This document shows, one piece after another, positions 1 to 8,117 of a stretch of DNA of 64,000 nucleotides (positions within the stretch are counted from its first letter, which is position 1; every line of letters begins with the position of its first letter). Source of the DNA: Temperatibacter sp965603205. GTDB taxonomy: Bacteria; Pseudomonadota; Alphaproteobacteria; Sphingomonadales; Kordiimonadaceae. Where the stretch lies: contig CBFDCC010000008.1 of assembly GCA_965603205.1 (NCBI GenBank), positions 1 to 64,000 on the forward strand, written 5' to 3'. A program made the translations under genes and the position numbers. The notes under the pieces were generated by a model, which was not told the DNA's origin, did not search any database, and saw nothing but the letters and a program-made list of their open reading frames with translations.

Positions 1-86
1 GTGACCAAGTCACCGTCCGCATCTCCCTTCCAATCAACAATGTCAAAGATCAAATAGAGTACCTGACTAAAAAGTTAGCCTATTGA
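1..86 (+). CDS. C-terminal end of an unidentified protein (partial)
   Basis: A frame open from the window edge (codons from position 3) ends at a TGA at 84-86 and encodes DQVTVRISLPINNVKDQIEY followed by LTKKLAY. The mix of alternating hydrophobic and charged residues looks like real protein, and the other two forward frames stop early. The gene starts outside the window, so no family can be assigned. The next 800 bases have no convincing gene. Confidence 0.45.
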   Translation, partial: DQVTVRISLPINNVKDQIEYLTKKLAY

Positions 87-170
87 GCGTTCTTGCTATC
101 AGGTGTGTGTCGAACCGTACTTTCGTCAGCGTGCGACAAGGTGGCCGTTTATATGGTGATTGCCTCACCC

Positions 171-476
171 TGTCAAGCCTTTGTTTCCAAAGTCCTGACC
201 CTCAGTTTCAAGTGGCGAACCACTCTGGCTGAGATGCTGCTTTTAAGGAAGCAGTCTCTCCTTGTCAACCCTTTGTTTCCAAAGTTTTGACCCTCAGTTT
301 CAAGTGGTGAACCACTCTGGCTGAGATGCTGCTTTTAAGGAAGCAGTCTCTCCCTGTCAACCCTTTGTTTCCAAAGTTTTGAACCTCAGTTTCAAGCGGC
401 AAACCACTCTGACTGAGATGCTGCTTTTAAGGAAGCAACCTCCCTCTGTCAAGTGTTTGTTTCCAAAGACTTGACA
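171..476. repeat. 92-bp tandem repeat, three full units plus a partial, each with three inverted repeats
   Basis: The units start with TGTCAA at 171, 263, 355 and 447, so the period is exactly 92 bp; the fourth copy covers only the first 30 bases. Each unit holds three potential hairpins: GTCAA..CTTTG/CAAAG..TTGAC with loop TTTC; CTCAG..AGTGG/CCACT..CTGAG with loop about 4 nt; and GAGA..CTGCTT/AAGCAG..TCTC with loop TTAAGG. Several differences between copies fall in loops or beside stems. Short open frames across the block have no ribosome site or protein-like composition. The function is unknown; a structured RNA, a bank of protein-binding sites or a miniature-element remnant are all possible. 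Confidence 0.85.
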
Positions 477-502
477 GTCCGATGCGTTGGCATTCCTAGT
501 TG

Positions 503-528
503 CTATCTTAACCGCTAAGCGGTGATAG
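503..528. repeat. Inverted repeat in the gene-free region
   Basis: CTATC (503-507) and ACCGC (511-515) pair with GCGGT (519-523) and GATAG (524-528), leaving a three-base bulge and a three-base loop. It lies just after the 92-bp repeat block. No T-run follows on either strand, so it is not an obvious intrinsic terminator. Confidence 0.5.
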
Positions 529-636
529 TTTCCAGTGCAGCGCGCTGCGTCGGTGAAGCGGGTTTTAGGCACTGCTGATGATAAAGGCAAGGCCTTTTTA
601 TTCTATTTATTACATTTTCATTCAAAACCAGTAAAG

Positions 637-656
637 AACCGCAGATGTCTGCGGTT
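637..656. repeat. Perfect 9-bp inverted repeat
   Basis: AACCGCAGA (637-645) and TCTGCGGTT (648-656) form a perfect hairpin with a very short loop. Only TTT follows on the plus strand, so any terminator role would be weak. It sits between the repeat block and the promoter of the M23 peptidase gene. Apart from this and the other listed elements, I see nothing recognisable in 87-900. Confidence 0.5.
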
Positions 657-693
657 TAAACAACATAAAAAGTTGAAAATAGTTATAGGCATA

Positions 694-723
694 TTGACAG
701 CACCCATGAGGTGCTTCTATAAG
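694..723 (+). promoter_or_regulatory. Sigma70-type promoter for the M23 peptidase gene, with an inverted repeat in its spacer
   Basis: TTGACA (694-699) is a perfect -35 element and TATAAG (718-723) matches five of six -10 positions; the spacer is 18 bp. The spacer contains the inverted repeat GCACC-CATGA-GGTGC (700-714), which could be an operator. The predicted start near 730 would give a leader of about 170 nt before the TTG start codon at 901. Confidence 0.55.
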
Positions 724-900
724 GGGCGTATAACAAGTATATATTATAAAGACAAAAACTATAAAAATAGCACCTGATGTGCGATTCAGTGGACGGGTAT
801 ATAACCAGAGTAACAGCCAAATGACTGAAACAACGGTTAGTGAGTTTAAAGTAACAAATATCAAGAATACTCGACCTAGAGAGCAATGAGGGAATGTTAG

Positions 901-2421
901 TTGAATATAATAGCGAGTAAGATCGCCCGAGTCTTTTCAGCCATGAAAAGCCCTCGTCCAAATAGATGGGTACGTAGCTGGGCTAGTAGCTGGGATGGAA
1001 CACTCATATCAATGAGTGATGTCACTCATATATATAAATCCGCTAAATCAGCCATATTTAAAGTATCAAAATCAGGCTTTGGTATATCATTCACGATTAG
1101 TGTCTTTGCTAGTGTGTTGTTCATGAGCTTAATATTAACAAAAGATAACAATATTATATCATCACCAACTCAGACAACGAAGGATACTAGCGAAGCTCTT
1201 AGTCATCAACCTAACCAAGCACCAACAACTATTGCAGCAAAGGCGTATGAAACGCTAATGACCCCTGCTGCCTTTAAACAAAGAGCAACACTTAAAAAGG
1301 GTGAAGCGCTCGTAACATTAGTTAAACGTTTAGGGATTAACAATTCAGACGCCTATAAAGCTCTTCATGAGACCAGAAAACTTATGGATGCTAGTAGCTT
1401 AAAACCTGGCATGCCCGTCATTGCGACCTATAGTGGCGCCTCTAATAAGCATTTAGACAAACTAACAATTCGCGATAGATTTGATCGAGAAATAGAAATA
1501 ACCAAAGATGGTGATACTTTCAAAGCAGTGTCGCATACTATTGCAACAACACCCCTATACGACCTGGCCGAAGGCGCCATTAACTCTAGCTTATATAAAG
1601 CAACAAGTGATGCTGATGTGCCTAGCGCTATTTTGGGCCAAATGATTAAACTGTTCAGCTACGACGTTGATTTTGAGCGGGATATCAGAAAAGGCGCCGA
1701 ATATAAGGTCTATTATAGACAGGATCTGGCTAACCAATATCAAGACATTGATAATGGTTCTGTTTTATACGCTTCGCTCAAATTACATAATCGCACTGTT
1801 GAAATCACGCAGTATGTTGATCCTAAAGGGGGCGCTCATTATTATACACCAGATGGCCTAAGCATTAAAAAAGCTCTCATGAAGACGCCAGTTGATGGCG
1901 CACGCCTGACCAGTAGTTTTGGTCGCAGACGTCACCCTGTCCTTGGTTACACTAAGATGCACAAAGGCCTAGATTTTGGCGCGTCACGCGGCACACCTAT
2001 TATGGCAGCTGGTGACGGCACTATCGAGCGCGCTAATCGTTATGGCGCTTATGGCAATTACATTCGTATCAAACATTTTGATGGTCTAAAAACTGCCTAT
2101 GCCCATATGAAAAAATTCGAACGGGGTATGCGCAAAGGCAAGCGTGTTAAGCAGGGTCAAGTCATAGGGTATGTTGGAACAACTGGTAGGTCCACAGGGC
2201 CGCACCTGCATTATGAAGTGTTGAAAAACGGCAAGCAAACTAATCCTCTACGACTAAAGGTTCCACGCGGCAAAGCATTAGTGGCAAAAGAAAAGCCACT
2301 TTTACAAGGGCAAATGGCAACGGCGTATTTTAACATGGAACGGATTAGAGAAACAAAAAATATCTTAAAGGCTATTCAGCTTGCCTCCAATGATCAGGGC
2401 GGCGCCACTGCTGGTAAATAA
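901..2421 (+). CDS. M23-family peptidoglycan metallopeptidase, membrane-anchored
   Basis: This 506-residue protein has one N-terminal membrane segment (about residues 59-80) and a C-terminal LytM/M23 domain. The zinc-binding signature is visible as HKGLDFG (H354, D358) and HLH (435-437). Family members cleave peptide cross-links in peptidoglycan, or act as activators, in the periplasm. Residues around 110-320 match the usual pre-catalytic OapA/LysM-like region in general layout. The start is a TTG supported by GAGGGA at 888-893; a later ATG at 943 would shorten the cytoplasmic tail but has no better ribosome site. The gene follows a long non-coding region and its own promoter. Family assignment is firm; the substrate and physiological role are inferred. 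Confidence 0.88.
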   Translation: MNIIASKIARVFSAMKSPRPNRWVRSWASSWDGTLISMSDVTHIYKSAKSAIFKVSKSGFGISFTISVFASVLFMSLILTKDNNIISSPTQTTKDTSEALSHQPNQAPTTIAAKAYETLMTPAAFKQRATLKKGEALVTLVKRLGINNSDAYKALHETRKLMDASSLKPGMPVIATYSGASNKHLDKLTIRDRFDREIEITKDGDTFKAVSHTIATTPLYDLAEGAINSSLYKATSDADVPSAILGQMIKLFSYDVDFERDIRKGAEYKVYYRQDLANQYQDIDNGSVLYASLKLHNRTVEITQYVDPKGGAHYYTPDGLSIKKALMKTPVDGARLTSSFGRRRHPVLGYTKMHKGLDFGASRGTPIMAAGDGTIERANRYGAYGNYIRIKHFDGLKTAYAHMKKFERGMRKGKRVKQGQVIGYVGTTGRSTGPHLHYEVLKNGKQTNPLRLKVPRGKALVAKEKPLLQGQMATAYFNMERIRETKNILKAIQLASNDQGGATAGK

Positions 2422-2450
2422 ATAGGGGCTTTTTCCCAAAGCTTCCTATT
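2421..2450 (+). terminator. Stem-loop at the end of the M23 gene
   Basis: AATAGG (2421-2426) pairs with CCTATT (2445-2450), with an inner GCTTT/AAAGC stem. It overlaps the last base of the stop codon. No U-tract follows, so termination is uncertain and it may only protect the mRNA end. Confidence 0.35.
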
Positions 2451-2527
2451 GCGCTTTACTTAAATTCAGATGTAGGGTGGATCGAATTTAACTTTCTTTC
2501 ATCCGAGATTTAACAGGAAACAATATC

Positions 2528-3136
2528 ATGTCGTCACGTCTTAAGCTTTTAAGTACAGTCGCTCTTATGACTATCGCAAGCGCCCTTACATCTTCTGTGA
2601 GTGTCGCACAGGAGGCAAGTGGCACGCCATCAGTTGATGCCTTTAAAAATTGCAGCACTATAGAAAGTGATGCCAGCCGCCTCGCCTGTTATGACAAAGC
2701 GGCTTCAGGATTTGATTTTGATACGGTAGCTAAGACAATTAAAGAAGCCAATGTGGCCGTGAAGAAGATCGCCGTTTTAGAGAAAAAAGCAGCAAAAGCC
2801 GAAGCAGAAAAAGTAGCGCTTATTAAGGCAGATGAAGACCGCATCGCGGCAGATGCTCAACGCAAAATAGATGAATTTGGCCTACCTACATATGCAGGAA
2901 AAGCACTTAAGCAAGCCCAAGCAACAATCGACCGAACCAAGAAGAGCAAATTAGGCACGACATTCATCTATATGACGAATGGGCATATTTGGAAGAAAAC
3001 CGATGCGAAGAAAAAAACAGGCCGCCTTAATAAAGGAGACTTGGTGACAATTAAGAAGGGTCTCATGAGCGATTATAAAATGCTTGTGAGCGCGTCAGGC
3101 CGACATTTCCGCGTTAAGCGCGTCTTACCGAATTAA
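2528..3136 (+). CDS. Small exported protein with a CxxIxxDxxRLxCYD motif
   Basis: This 202-residue protein starts with a typical signal peptide (cleavage expected near residue 27, after SVA) and has the motif CSTIESDASRLACYDKA soon after. That motif occurs in many proteobacterial periplasmic proteins, including type VI-associated VasI, but no type VI genes are near. A lysine/alanine-rich, probably coiled-coil stretch follows (about 70-110), then a basic C-terminal region. An AGGAAA ribosome site lies nine bases before the ATG. It may share a transcript with the peptidase gene 106 bases upstream. No function can be assigned. Confidence 0.75.
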   Translation: MSSRLKLLSTVALMTIASALTSSVSVAQEASGTPSVDAFKNCSTIESDASRLACYDKAASGFDFDTVAKTIKEANVAVKKIAVLEKKAAKAEAEKVALIKADEDRIAADAQRKIDEFGLPTYAGKALKQAQATIDRTKKSKLGTTFIYMTNGHIWKKTDAKKKTGRLNKGDLVTIKKGLMSDYKMLVSASGRHFRVKRVLPN

Positions 3137-3163
3137 ATATAACTACTTAACCATAATAGTATT

Positions 3164-3186
3164 GGAGCATACCACTGGTGTGCTCC
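3164..3186 (+). terminator. Probable terminator hairpin after the small exported protein
   Basis: GGAGCATACC pairs with GGTGTGCTCC (one U-G pair, three-base loop), 27 bases after the stop. Only a short, interrupted T-rich stretch follows. The rest of 3137-3562 is AT-rich and has no gene that I can see. Confidence 0.5.
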
Positions 3187-3488
3187 TTATCCTTACGTAC
3201 TAAACATATATTAAACACTAGTATATCCCGCAAAAGCTAAAATATCCAACATCATTTTTTCCATTATAGGCAATGGCCCTGACCTTATATTGCTGTCGTA
3301 AATGACACAGCCAATATACCCTCGAATAAACAATAGTTTAAAAAGCATGCCTTTTTTGTACTAATATAACCCTAAATTGACCTTGTGTTACACTAAAGAC
3401 ACACCACATTCTTAATCCAAAGTTCAGAAGTTTCATTTGTGACGTTTTTTCAAGGACAGACGTACGAATCAATATAAGTGTAAGTTTG

Positions 3489-3537
3489 CGATTTTTAATA
3501 AATCGTTAATCTTAGGTGCTTTCTCAGGGGAGAAAGC
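3489..3537 (+). promoter_or_regulatory. Two leader hairpins upstream of the TonB receptor
   Basis: CGATTT/AAATCG (3489-3505, loop 5) and the perfect 8-bp stem GCTTTCTC/GAGAAAGC (3518-3537, loop AGGG) precede the ribosome site GAGGA at 3550. They could stabilise the mRNA of a highly expressed gene or tune its translation. No known riboswitch class is recognised. Confidence 0.45.
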
Positions 3538-3562
3538 AATTAAACCATAGAGGAAACGCAGA

Positions 3563-6397
3563 GTGACTATAGAATTTAAAAAACTACGCCGCGCTGCCCT
3601 TTTGGGTAGTACAGCGGTTTTCGCCGCAACACTTACGACAGGCCTAGCATCAGCACAAGATGATGCTGAAGAGCTTGAAGAAGTGATTGTTACAGGTTCA
3701 CGTATCGTTCGTAAAGATTTGAACAGTGTTAGCCCTATTTCCGTTACTTCAGCTGAAGACGTGAAATTATCAGGTTTCACACGTGTTGAGGATCTAATGA
3801 ACAGCCTGCCTCAGATCGAAGCAGCGCAAACTTCATTCATCTCAAACGGTGCATCTGGTACAGCTAGCCTTGATTTACGTGGTATGGGTACAACTCGTAC
3901 AATGGTACTAATCAACGGCCGTCGCCTACAGCCAGGTGGCCTATCAATGGCACCTGACATCAACCAAATCCCAGCTTCACTTGTAAAGCGTGCTGAGGTT
4001 ATCACTGGTGGTGCTTCTGCAACATACGGTGCTGATGCTGTTGCTGGTGTTGTTAACTTCGTTATGGATGATGACTTTGAAGGTCTAGAAATTACTGCTG
4101 GCGTGTCTGGTTATCAGCACAACAACCGTAATGACTACGTTCAGGGTCTTATGGACAAAAAAGGTTTTGAATATCCATCAGGTTCAAACGGCATTGGTGG
4201 TAAAACATACAATGTTGACGTAACTATGGGTTCTGACTTTGCTGACGGCAAAGGCCATGCAACTGTTTATGCTACATGGCGTAAAGTTGATTCATTCCTA
4301 CAAGCCGAGCGTGACTACGGTTCATGTGCTCTTTCTGGTTCAGGTACATCATGTGGTGGTTCAGCTAACGCAATCATCCCTAACTTCTACCTAACTCAAG
4401 TTCAATATGATGATGCGGGTAACGGCTCAATCGATTGGGGTCAACCATATGAGTGGTCGTCACTTGATTCAAATAGTAACTTCATCAACTCACCATCAAG
4501 CAATCGTTATAACTATGCGCCTGTAAATCACTTCATGCGTCCTGACGAGCGTTGGACAATTGGTGCGTTTGTTGATTATGAAATCAATGAATCATTCAAG
4601 CCATACATGGAAGTTTCATTCATGCGTGACCGTACTGATGCTCAGATTGCTGAGTCTGGTACTTTCTTCGCTGAAGAATATATCATTGATTATGATAATC
4701 CAATCATCAACGATTCACAGCGTGCTCAGTTAACTGAGATGCTAGGTATTGGTTCTGGTGATCAGTTCGGTACACTTATCGGTAAGCGTAACGTTGAGGG
4801 TGGCCCACGTGCTAACCTAATCAGCCACAACACTTTCCGTATTGTTACTGGCATGGAAGGCGACATCAATGACAGTTGGACATACGATGCTTCAGTTCAG
4901 TATGGTTCAGCTTCATTCGTATCTCGCTATGTAAATGACTTCTTTGCTCCAAATATCACAGAAGCTATTGCAGCAAACGAGTATAGCCTATTCACATATA
5001 ACGGCGTAACATCAGAGCAAGCAAATGCCCTAACAGGTACTGCTATTCTTGAAGGTATCACTAAAGAATATATTGCTAACGCATATGCTTCTGGTGACCT
5101 AGGTCTATCACTTAACGGTGAAGACAATGTAATGGCTGTTGTTGGTGCAGAATACCGTAAAGAAGTTTACGAGTTAAACTCAGATTACGTGTTTGAAAAC
5201 GGTCTTCTTCTTGGTCAAGGTGGCCCAACTAAGTCAGTTGGTGGTAGCTATGATGTGAAAGAAATTTTCGCAGAAATCGTTGCTCCTCTACCTGCTAACT
5301 TCGAGCTAGAACTAGCTGGTCGTTTGTCTGATTATAATACATCAGGTAGCGCAGAGACTTACAAAGTTGCTATGTCTTGGGATCCTATTGAAGAGCTTAA
5401 GTTTGTAGCAAGTTACAACCGTGCTTCTCGTGCGGCTAACGTTGGCGAGCTATTCTCTCCACTATCACAAGGCCTATGGGGTGGTAAAGATCCATGTTCT
5501 GGCGCTAATCCAGATCTAACAGCTGCTCAGTGTGCGAACACTGGTGTATCTGCTAGTCAGTATGGTAATGTTTCAGCTTCACCAGCTAGCCAATATAACG
5601 CTATCTACGGTGGTAACCCTAGTGTAGCACCTGAAGTTGCTGACACATGGTCTATTGGTGTTATTGCAACACCTATCGAAGACCTACGTATCCGTGTTGA
5701 TGTTTGGAATATCAAATTGAAGGACGCTATTGCGATCATCGATCCTGAGGTAGCTATTACTCAGTGTGGTCTAACTGGCGATGCTTCATTCTGTGATCTA
5801 ATTCACCGTGGTTCTACTGGTAACCTTTGGGTAGGTTTCTCAGGTTGGGTTGACGGCAACTTAACAAACACTGGTGGTCAGCATCTACGTGGTATTGATG
5901 TTGCAACTGATTACTCTACAGAGCTTGGTGCTGGTACTTTAACAGCTAAGCTACAGGGTACTTGGATGGACAAGAAGACTATTGATCCAGTTGGCGGCCT
6001 TGAAGGTGATGAGTATGACTGTGTGGATGATTACACTACAAACGGTTGTTTCGCACAGCCTAAGTGGCGTCATACAGCAACTGTATCTTATGACACAGGC
6101 TCATTCTGGACTGTTGTAGCTAAATGGCGTTATTTCGGTAGCGTTGGTGGTCTAGGTTCTAAGGTTGAAGCTGCTAAAGGCGGCGTTGACGGTAGTATCT
6201 CTTCACAAAGTTACTTCGATCTTAAAGGTACGTTTGATGTGAACGAAAATGTTGCACTACTAATCGGTGTTAACAACATCTTCGATAAGGAACCACCAAT
6301 GGTTGGCGGTAACTACTCAACAAACTCAAACACATTTGCTGGTTACTACGACACACTTGGTCGTTACTTACATGCAAACGTGACATTCTCATTCTAA
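3563..6397 (+). CDS. TonB-dependent outer-membrane receptor
   Basis: This 944-residue protein has a signal peptide (about residues 1-31), a TonB box EEVIVTGSRI (39-48), a plug domain with LRGMGTTRTMVLINGRR and YGADAVAGVVNF motifs (up to about residue 180), and a long beta-barrel ending in an aromatic residue (VTFSF). It would import a substrate across the outer membrane using TonB energy; the barrel resembles large receptors for peptides, oligosaccharides or other organic substrates, but the substrate cannot be read from the sequence. The GTG start has GAGGA eight bases upstream. Codon use is strongly biased (GGT, CGT, CTA, TCA) compared with its neighbours, which suggests very high expression. 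A strong terminator follows, so it is probably monocistronic. Confidence 0.95.
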   Translation: MTIEFKKLRRAALLGSTAVFAATLTTGLASAQDDAEELEEVIVTGSRIVRKDLNSVSPISVTSAEDVKLSGFTRVEDLMNSLPQIEAAQTSFISNGASGTASLDLRGMGTTRTMVLINGRRLQPGGLSMAPDINQIPASLVKRAEVITGGASATYGADAVAGVVNFVMDDDFEGLEITAGVSGYQHNNRNDYVQGLMDKKGFEYPSGSNGIGGKTYNVDVTMGSDFADGKGHATVYATWRKVDSFLQAERDYGSCALSGSGTSCGGSANAIIPNFYLTQVQYDDAGNGSIDWGQPYEWSSLDSNSNFINSPSSNRYNYAPVNHFMRPDERWTIGAFVDYEINESFKPYMEVSFMRDRTDAQIAESGTFFAEEYIIDYDNPIINDSQRAQLTEMLGIGSGDQFGTLIGKRNVEGGPRANLISHNTFRIVTGMEGDINDSWTYDASVQYGSASFVSRYVNDFFAPNITEAIAANEYSLFTYNGVTSEQANALTGTAILEGITKEYIANAYASGDLGLSLNGEDNVMAVVGAEYRKEVYELNSDYVFENGLLLGQGGPTKSVGGSYDVKEIFAEIVAPLPANFELELAGRLSDYNTSGSAETYKVAMSWDPIEELKFVASYNRASRAANVGELFSPLSQGLWGGKDPCSGANPDLTAAQCANTGVSASQYGNVSASPASQYNAIYGGNPSVAPEVADTWSIGVIATPIEDLRIRVDVWNIKLKDAIAIIDPEVAITQCGLTGDASFCDLIHRGSTGNLWVGFSGWVDGNLTNTGGQHLRGIDVATDYSTELGAGTLTAKLQGTWMDKKTIDPVGGLEGDEYDCVDDYTTNGCFAQPKWRHTATVSYDTGSFWTVVAKWRYFGSVGGLGSKVEAAKGGVDGSISSQSYFDLKGTFDVNENVALLIGVNNIFDKEPPMVGGNYSTNSNTFAGYYDTLGRYLHANVTFSF

Positions 6398-6419
6398 GAA
6401 TGTGATTGTATAAAATTAG

Positions 6420-6450
6420 AGAAGGCGGGCCTTGTTGCCCGCCTTCTTTT
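6420..6450 (+). terminator. Strong intrinsic terminator after the TonB receptor
   Basis: AGAAGGCGGGC (6420-6430) and GCCCGCCTTCT (6437-6447) form a perfect 11-bp GC-rich stem with a six-base loop, followed directly by a T-run. It separates the receptor from the sulfotransferase gene. Confidence 0.93.
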
Positions 6451-6495
6451 TATCTGAACCATATCTGACCCGTATATAATGAAGGCCTATATCTA

Positions 6496-8115
6496 ATGAG
6501 CACTCCTGTTAGCAACCAAGATACAAACAATATACAAGGCCTCATTAATAGCGGCATTACTCATCTACAAAACGGTCAATTCCAAGAGGCTAATAAAGTT
6601 ATTGAGCAAATGATTGAGCGCTTTCCAAATGCTGCTCCTTGCTACCACTTTGCCAGTGAAGTCTATAAGGCACAGAATCTATTAGAAGAGGCTTTAAGTT
6701 ATATAAGCAAAGCCAATGATCTGGATCCTGGACGACCAGAAATTCTATTTGATACTGCTTTTCTACATCAGCGATTACGCAATCTCGATAAAGCTTGTAA
6801 ATATGCAAGACAAACAGCAAAAATTAAAGGCGCTAACCCCAACCTTATCGTCGGAGCAAGTGATATCTTAAGCGCCAGTGGCGATCATGAAGGGGCCAGA
6901 GATTGCTTATTACCAATAGTGACGAGTGCCTGTACTGATATCAGATTAATGCTTAAGCTTGCCCAGTCCCATTTTTACCTTGGGGAAATGGATCAGGCTG
7001 ATGTTATTCTTCAAGCAATATTAAAGATAAGACCCTCATTCGGTGACGCGCTCATACTGCGGTCAAGAGTACGCACACACTCTAAAGATAAGAACAATAT
7101 TAGCAGCCTGCAAAGCGTCCTTAAGACACCTCAAATCACATGGCAAGACCAGATGCTCACGCATTTCGCTTTGTCAAAAGAATATGACGACATCAAAGAT
7201 TACGATGCGTCATTTAACCATATAGACAAAGCCTGCACCTTGCGTAGAAGTCATATTGAATATGATGGATCTGTGGAATGCAGCAACCTGCAAGGTTTGG
7301 TAGATTTTTACACTGCGGAGACATTAGCCGCCGTCCCTGATGGTATCAATGACAATGGCCCTATCTTTATTATGGGCTTACCTAGAAGTGGGACAACTCT
7401 TACAGAGCGTATTTTAACTAATGGGGATGCTGTAGGCTCCATTAACGAAGCGTCCGACTTTATTTCTATCATGACGACAATGATCAACGAATCACAGGCC
7501 GCACATAAAAATAAAGACCGTTCCACCTTAGAAGCATCGCTGCATATTGATTATAAGTTACTCGGTGAGAAATATCTAGAATCCAGCACGCATGGTAAAG
7601 GCACGAGCGGACTGTTCATTGACAAGCTACCGTTTAATTTTCTTTATTGCGGGCTCATTAAAAAAGCACTCCCCAACGCCAAAATCATTCATGTAAAACG
7701 CAATCCCATGGATAGTTGTTTTGCTGTGTATAAAACATTGTTTAATCAAGCCTATTTTTTCTCGTATGATCAAATTGAGCTAGCTGAATATTATATTGCC
7801 TACAATAAATTGATGAAACATTGGCAAAACATCATGCCAGATCAAATTTTAGAAGTGGCGTATGAATCCCTCGTTCAAAACCCAGCAGAGACTACAAAGA
7901 AAGTATTTGAATATTGCGGTTTAGATTATGACCCTGCCGTGATCAATGTTGAGAATAATGCAGCAGCATCTTCTACTGCCAGCGCAGCGCAGATTAGACA
8001 GCCAATCTACACGAGCTCTGTCGAAAAATGGAAGCATTACGAACAGCATTTAGCCCCGCTTAAAAACAAACTTACTGAAGCTGGCTTGGTTGATCAAGAT
8101 GGCGATGCCCTATAA
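6496..8115 (+). CDS. TPR-containing sulfotransferase
   Basis: The N-terminal half (about residues 10-260) is made of TPR-like helices. The C-terminal half is a sulfotransferase domain: PIFIMGLPRSGTTLTERIL near residue 290 is the 5'-phosphosulfate loop for PAPS, and IIHVKRNPMDSCFAVYKTLF near 400 fits the 3'-phosphate-binding segment. The family transfers sulfate from PAPS to an alcohol, amine or protein tyrosine; the acceptor here is unknown. No signal peptide is visible, so it probably acts in the cytoplasm. It ends two bases from the convergent TPR/oxygenase gene and lies just after the TonB receptor. Only a weak ribosome site precedes the ATG. Confidence 0.85.
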   Translation: MSTPVSNQDTNNIQGLINSGITHLQNGQFQEANKVIEQMIERFPNAAPCYHFASEVYKAQNLLEEALSYISKANDLDPGRPEILFDTAFLHQRLRNLDKACKYARQTAKIKGANPNLIVGASDILSASGDHEGARDCLLPIVTSACTDIRLMLKLAQSHFYLGEMDQADVILQAILKIRPSFGDALILRSRVRTHSKDKNNISSLQSVLKTPQITWQDQMLTHFALSKEYDDIKDYDASFNHIDKACTLRRSHIEYDGSVECSNLQGLVDFYTAETLAAVPDGINDNGPIFIMGLPRSGTTLTERILTNGDAVGSINEASDFISIMTTMINESQAAHKNKDRSTLEASLHIDYKLLGEKYLESSTHGKGTSGLFIDKLPFNFLYCGLIKKALPNAKIIHVKRNPMDSCFAVYKTLFNQAYFFSYDQIELAEYYIAYNKLMKHWQNIMPDQILEVAYESLVQNPAETTKKVFEYCGLDYDPAVINVENNAAASSTASAAQIRQPIYTSSVEKWKHYEQHLAPLKNKLTEAGLVDQDGDAL

Positions 8116-8117
8116 AA

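Noticed and set aside
171..476. CRISPR array
   Set aside because: The 92-bp period is continuous repeat without unique spacers, and no cas genes are in the window.
93..590. Short open frames on both strands across the 92-bp repeats
   Set aside because: They repeat with the DNA unit, lack ribosome sites and have no protein-like composition.
2528..3136. Type VI secretion VasI
   Set aside because: Only the short CxxIxxDxxRLxCYD motif agrees and no type VI genes are near.
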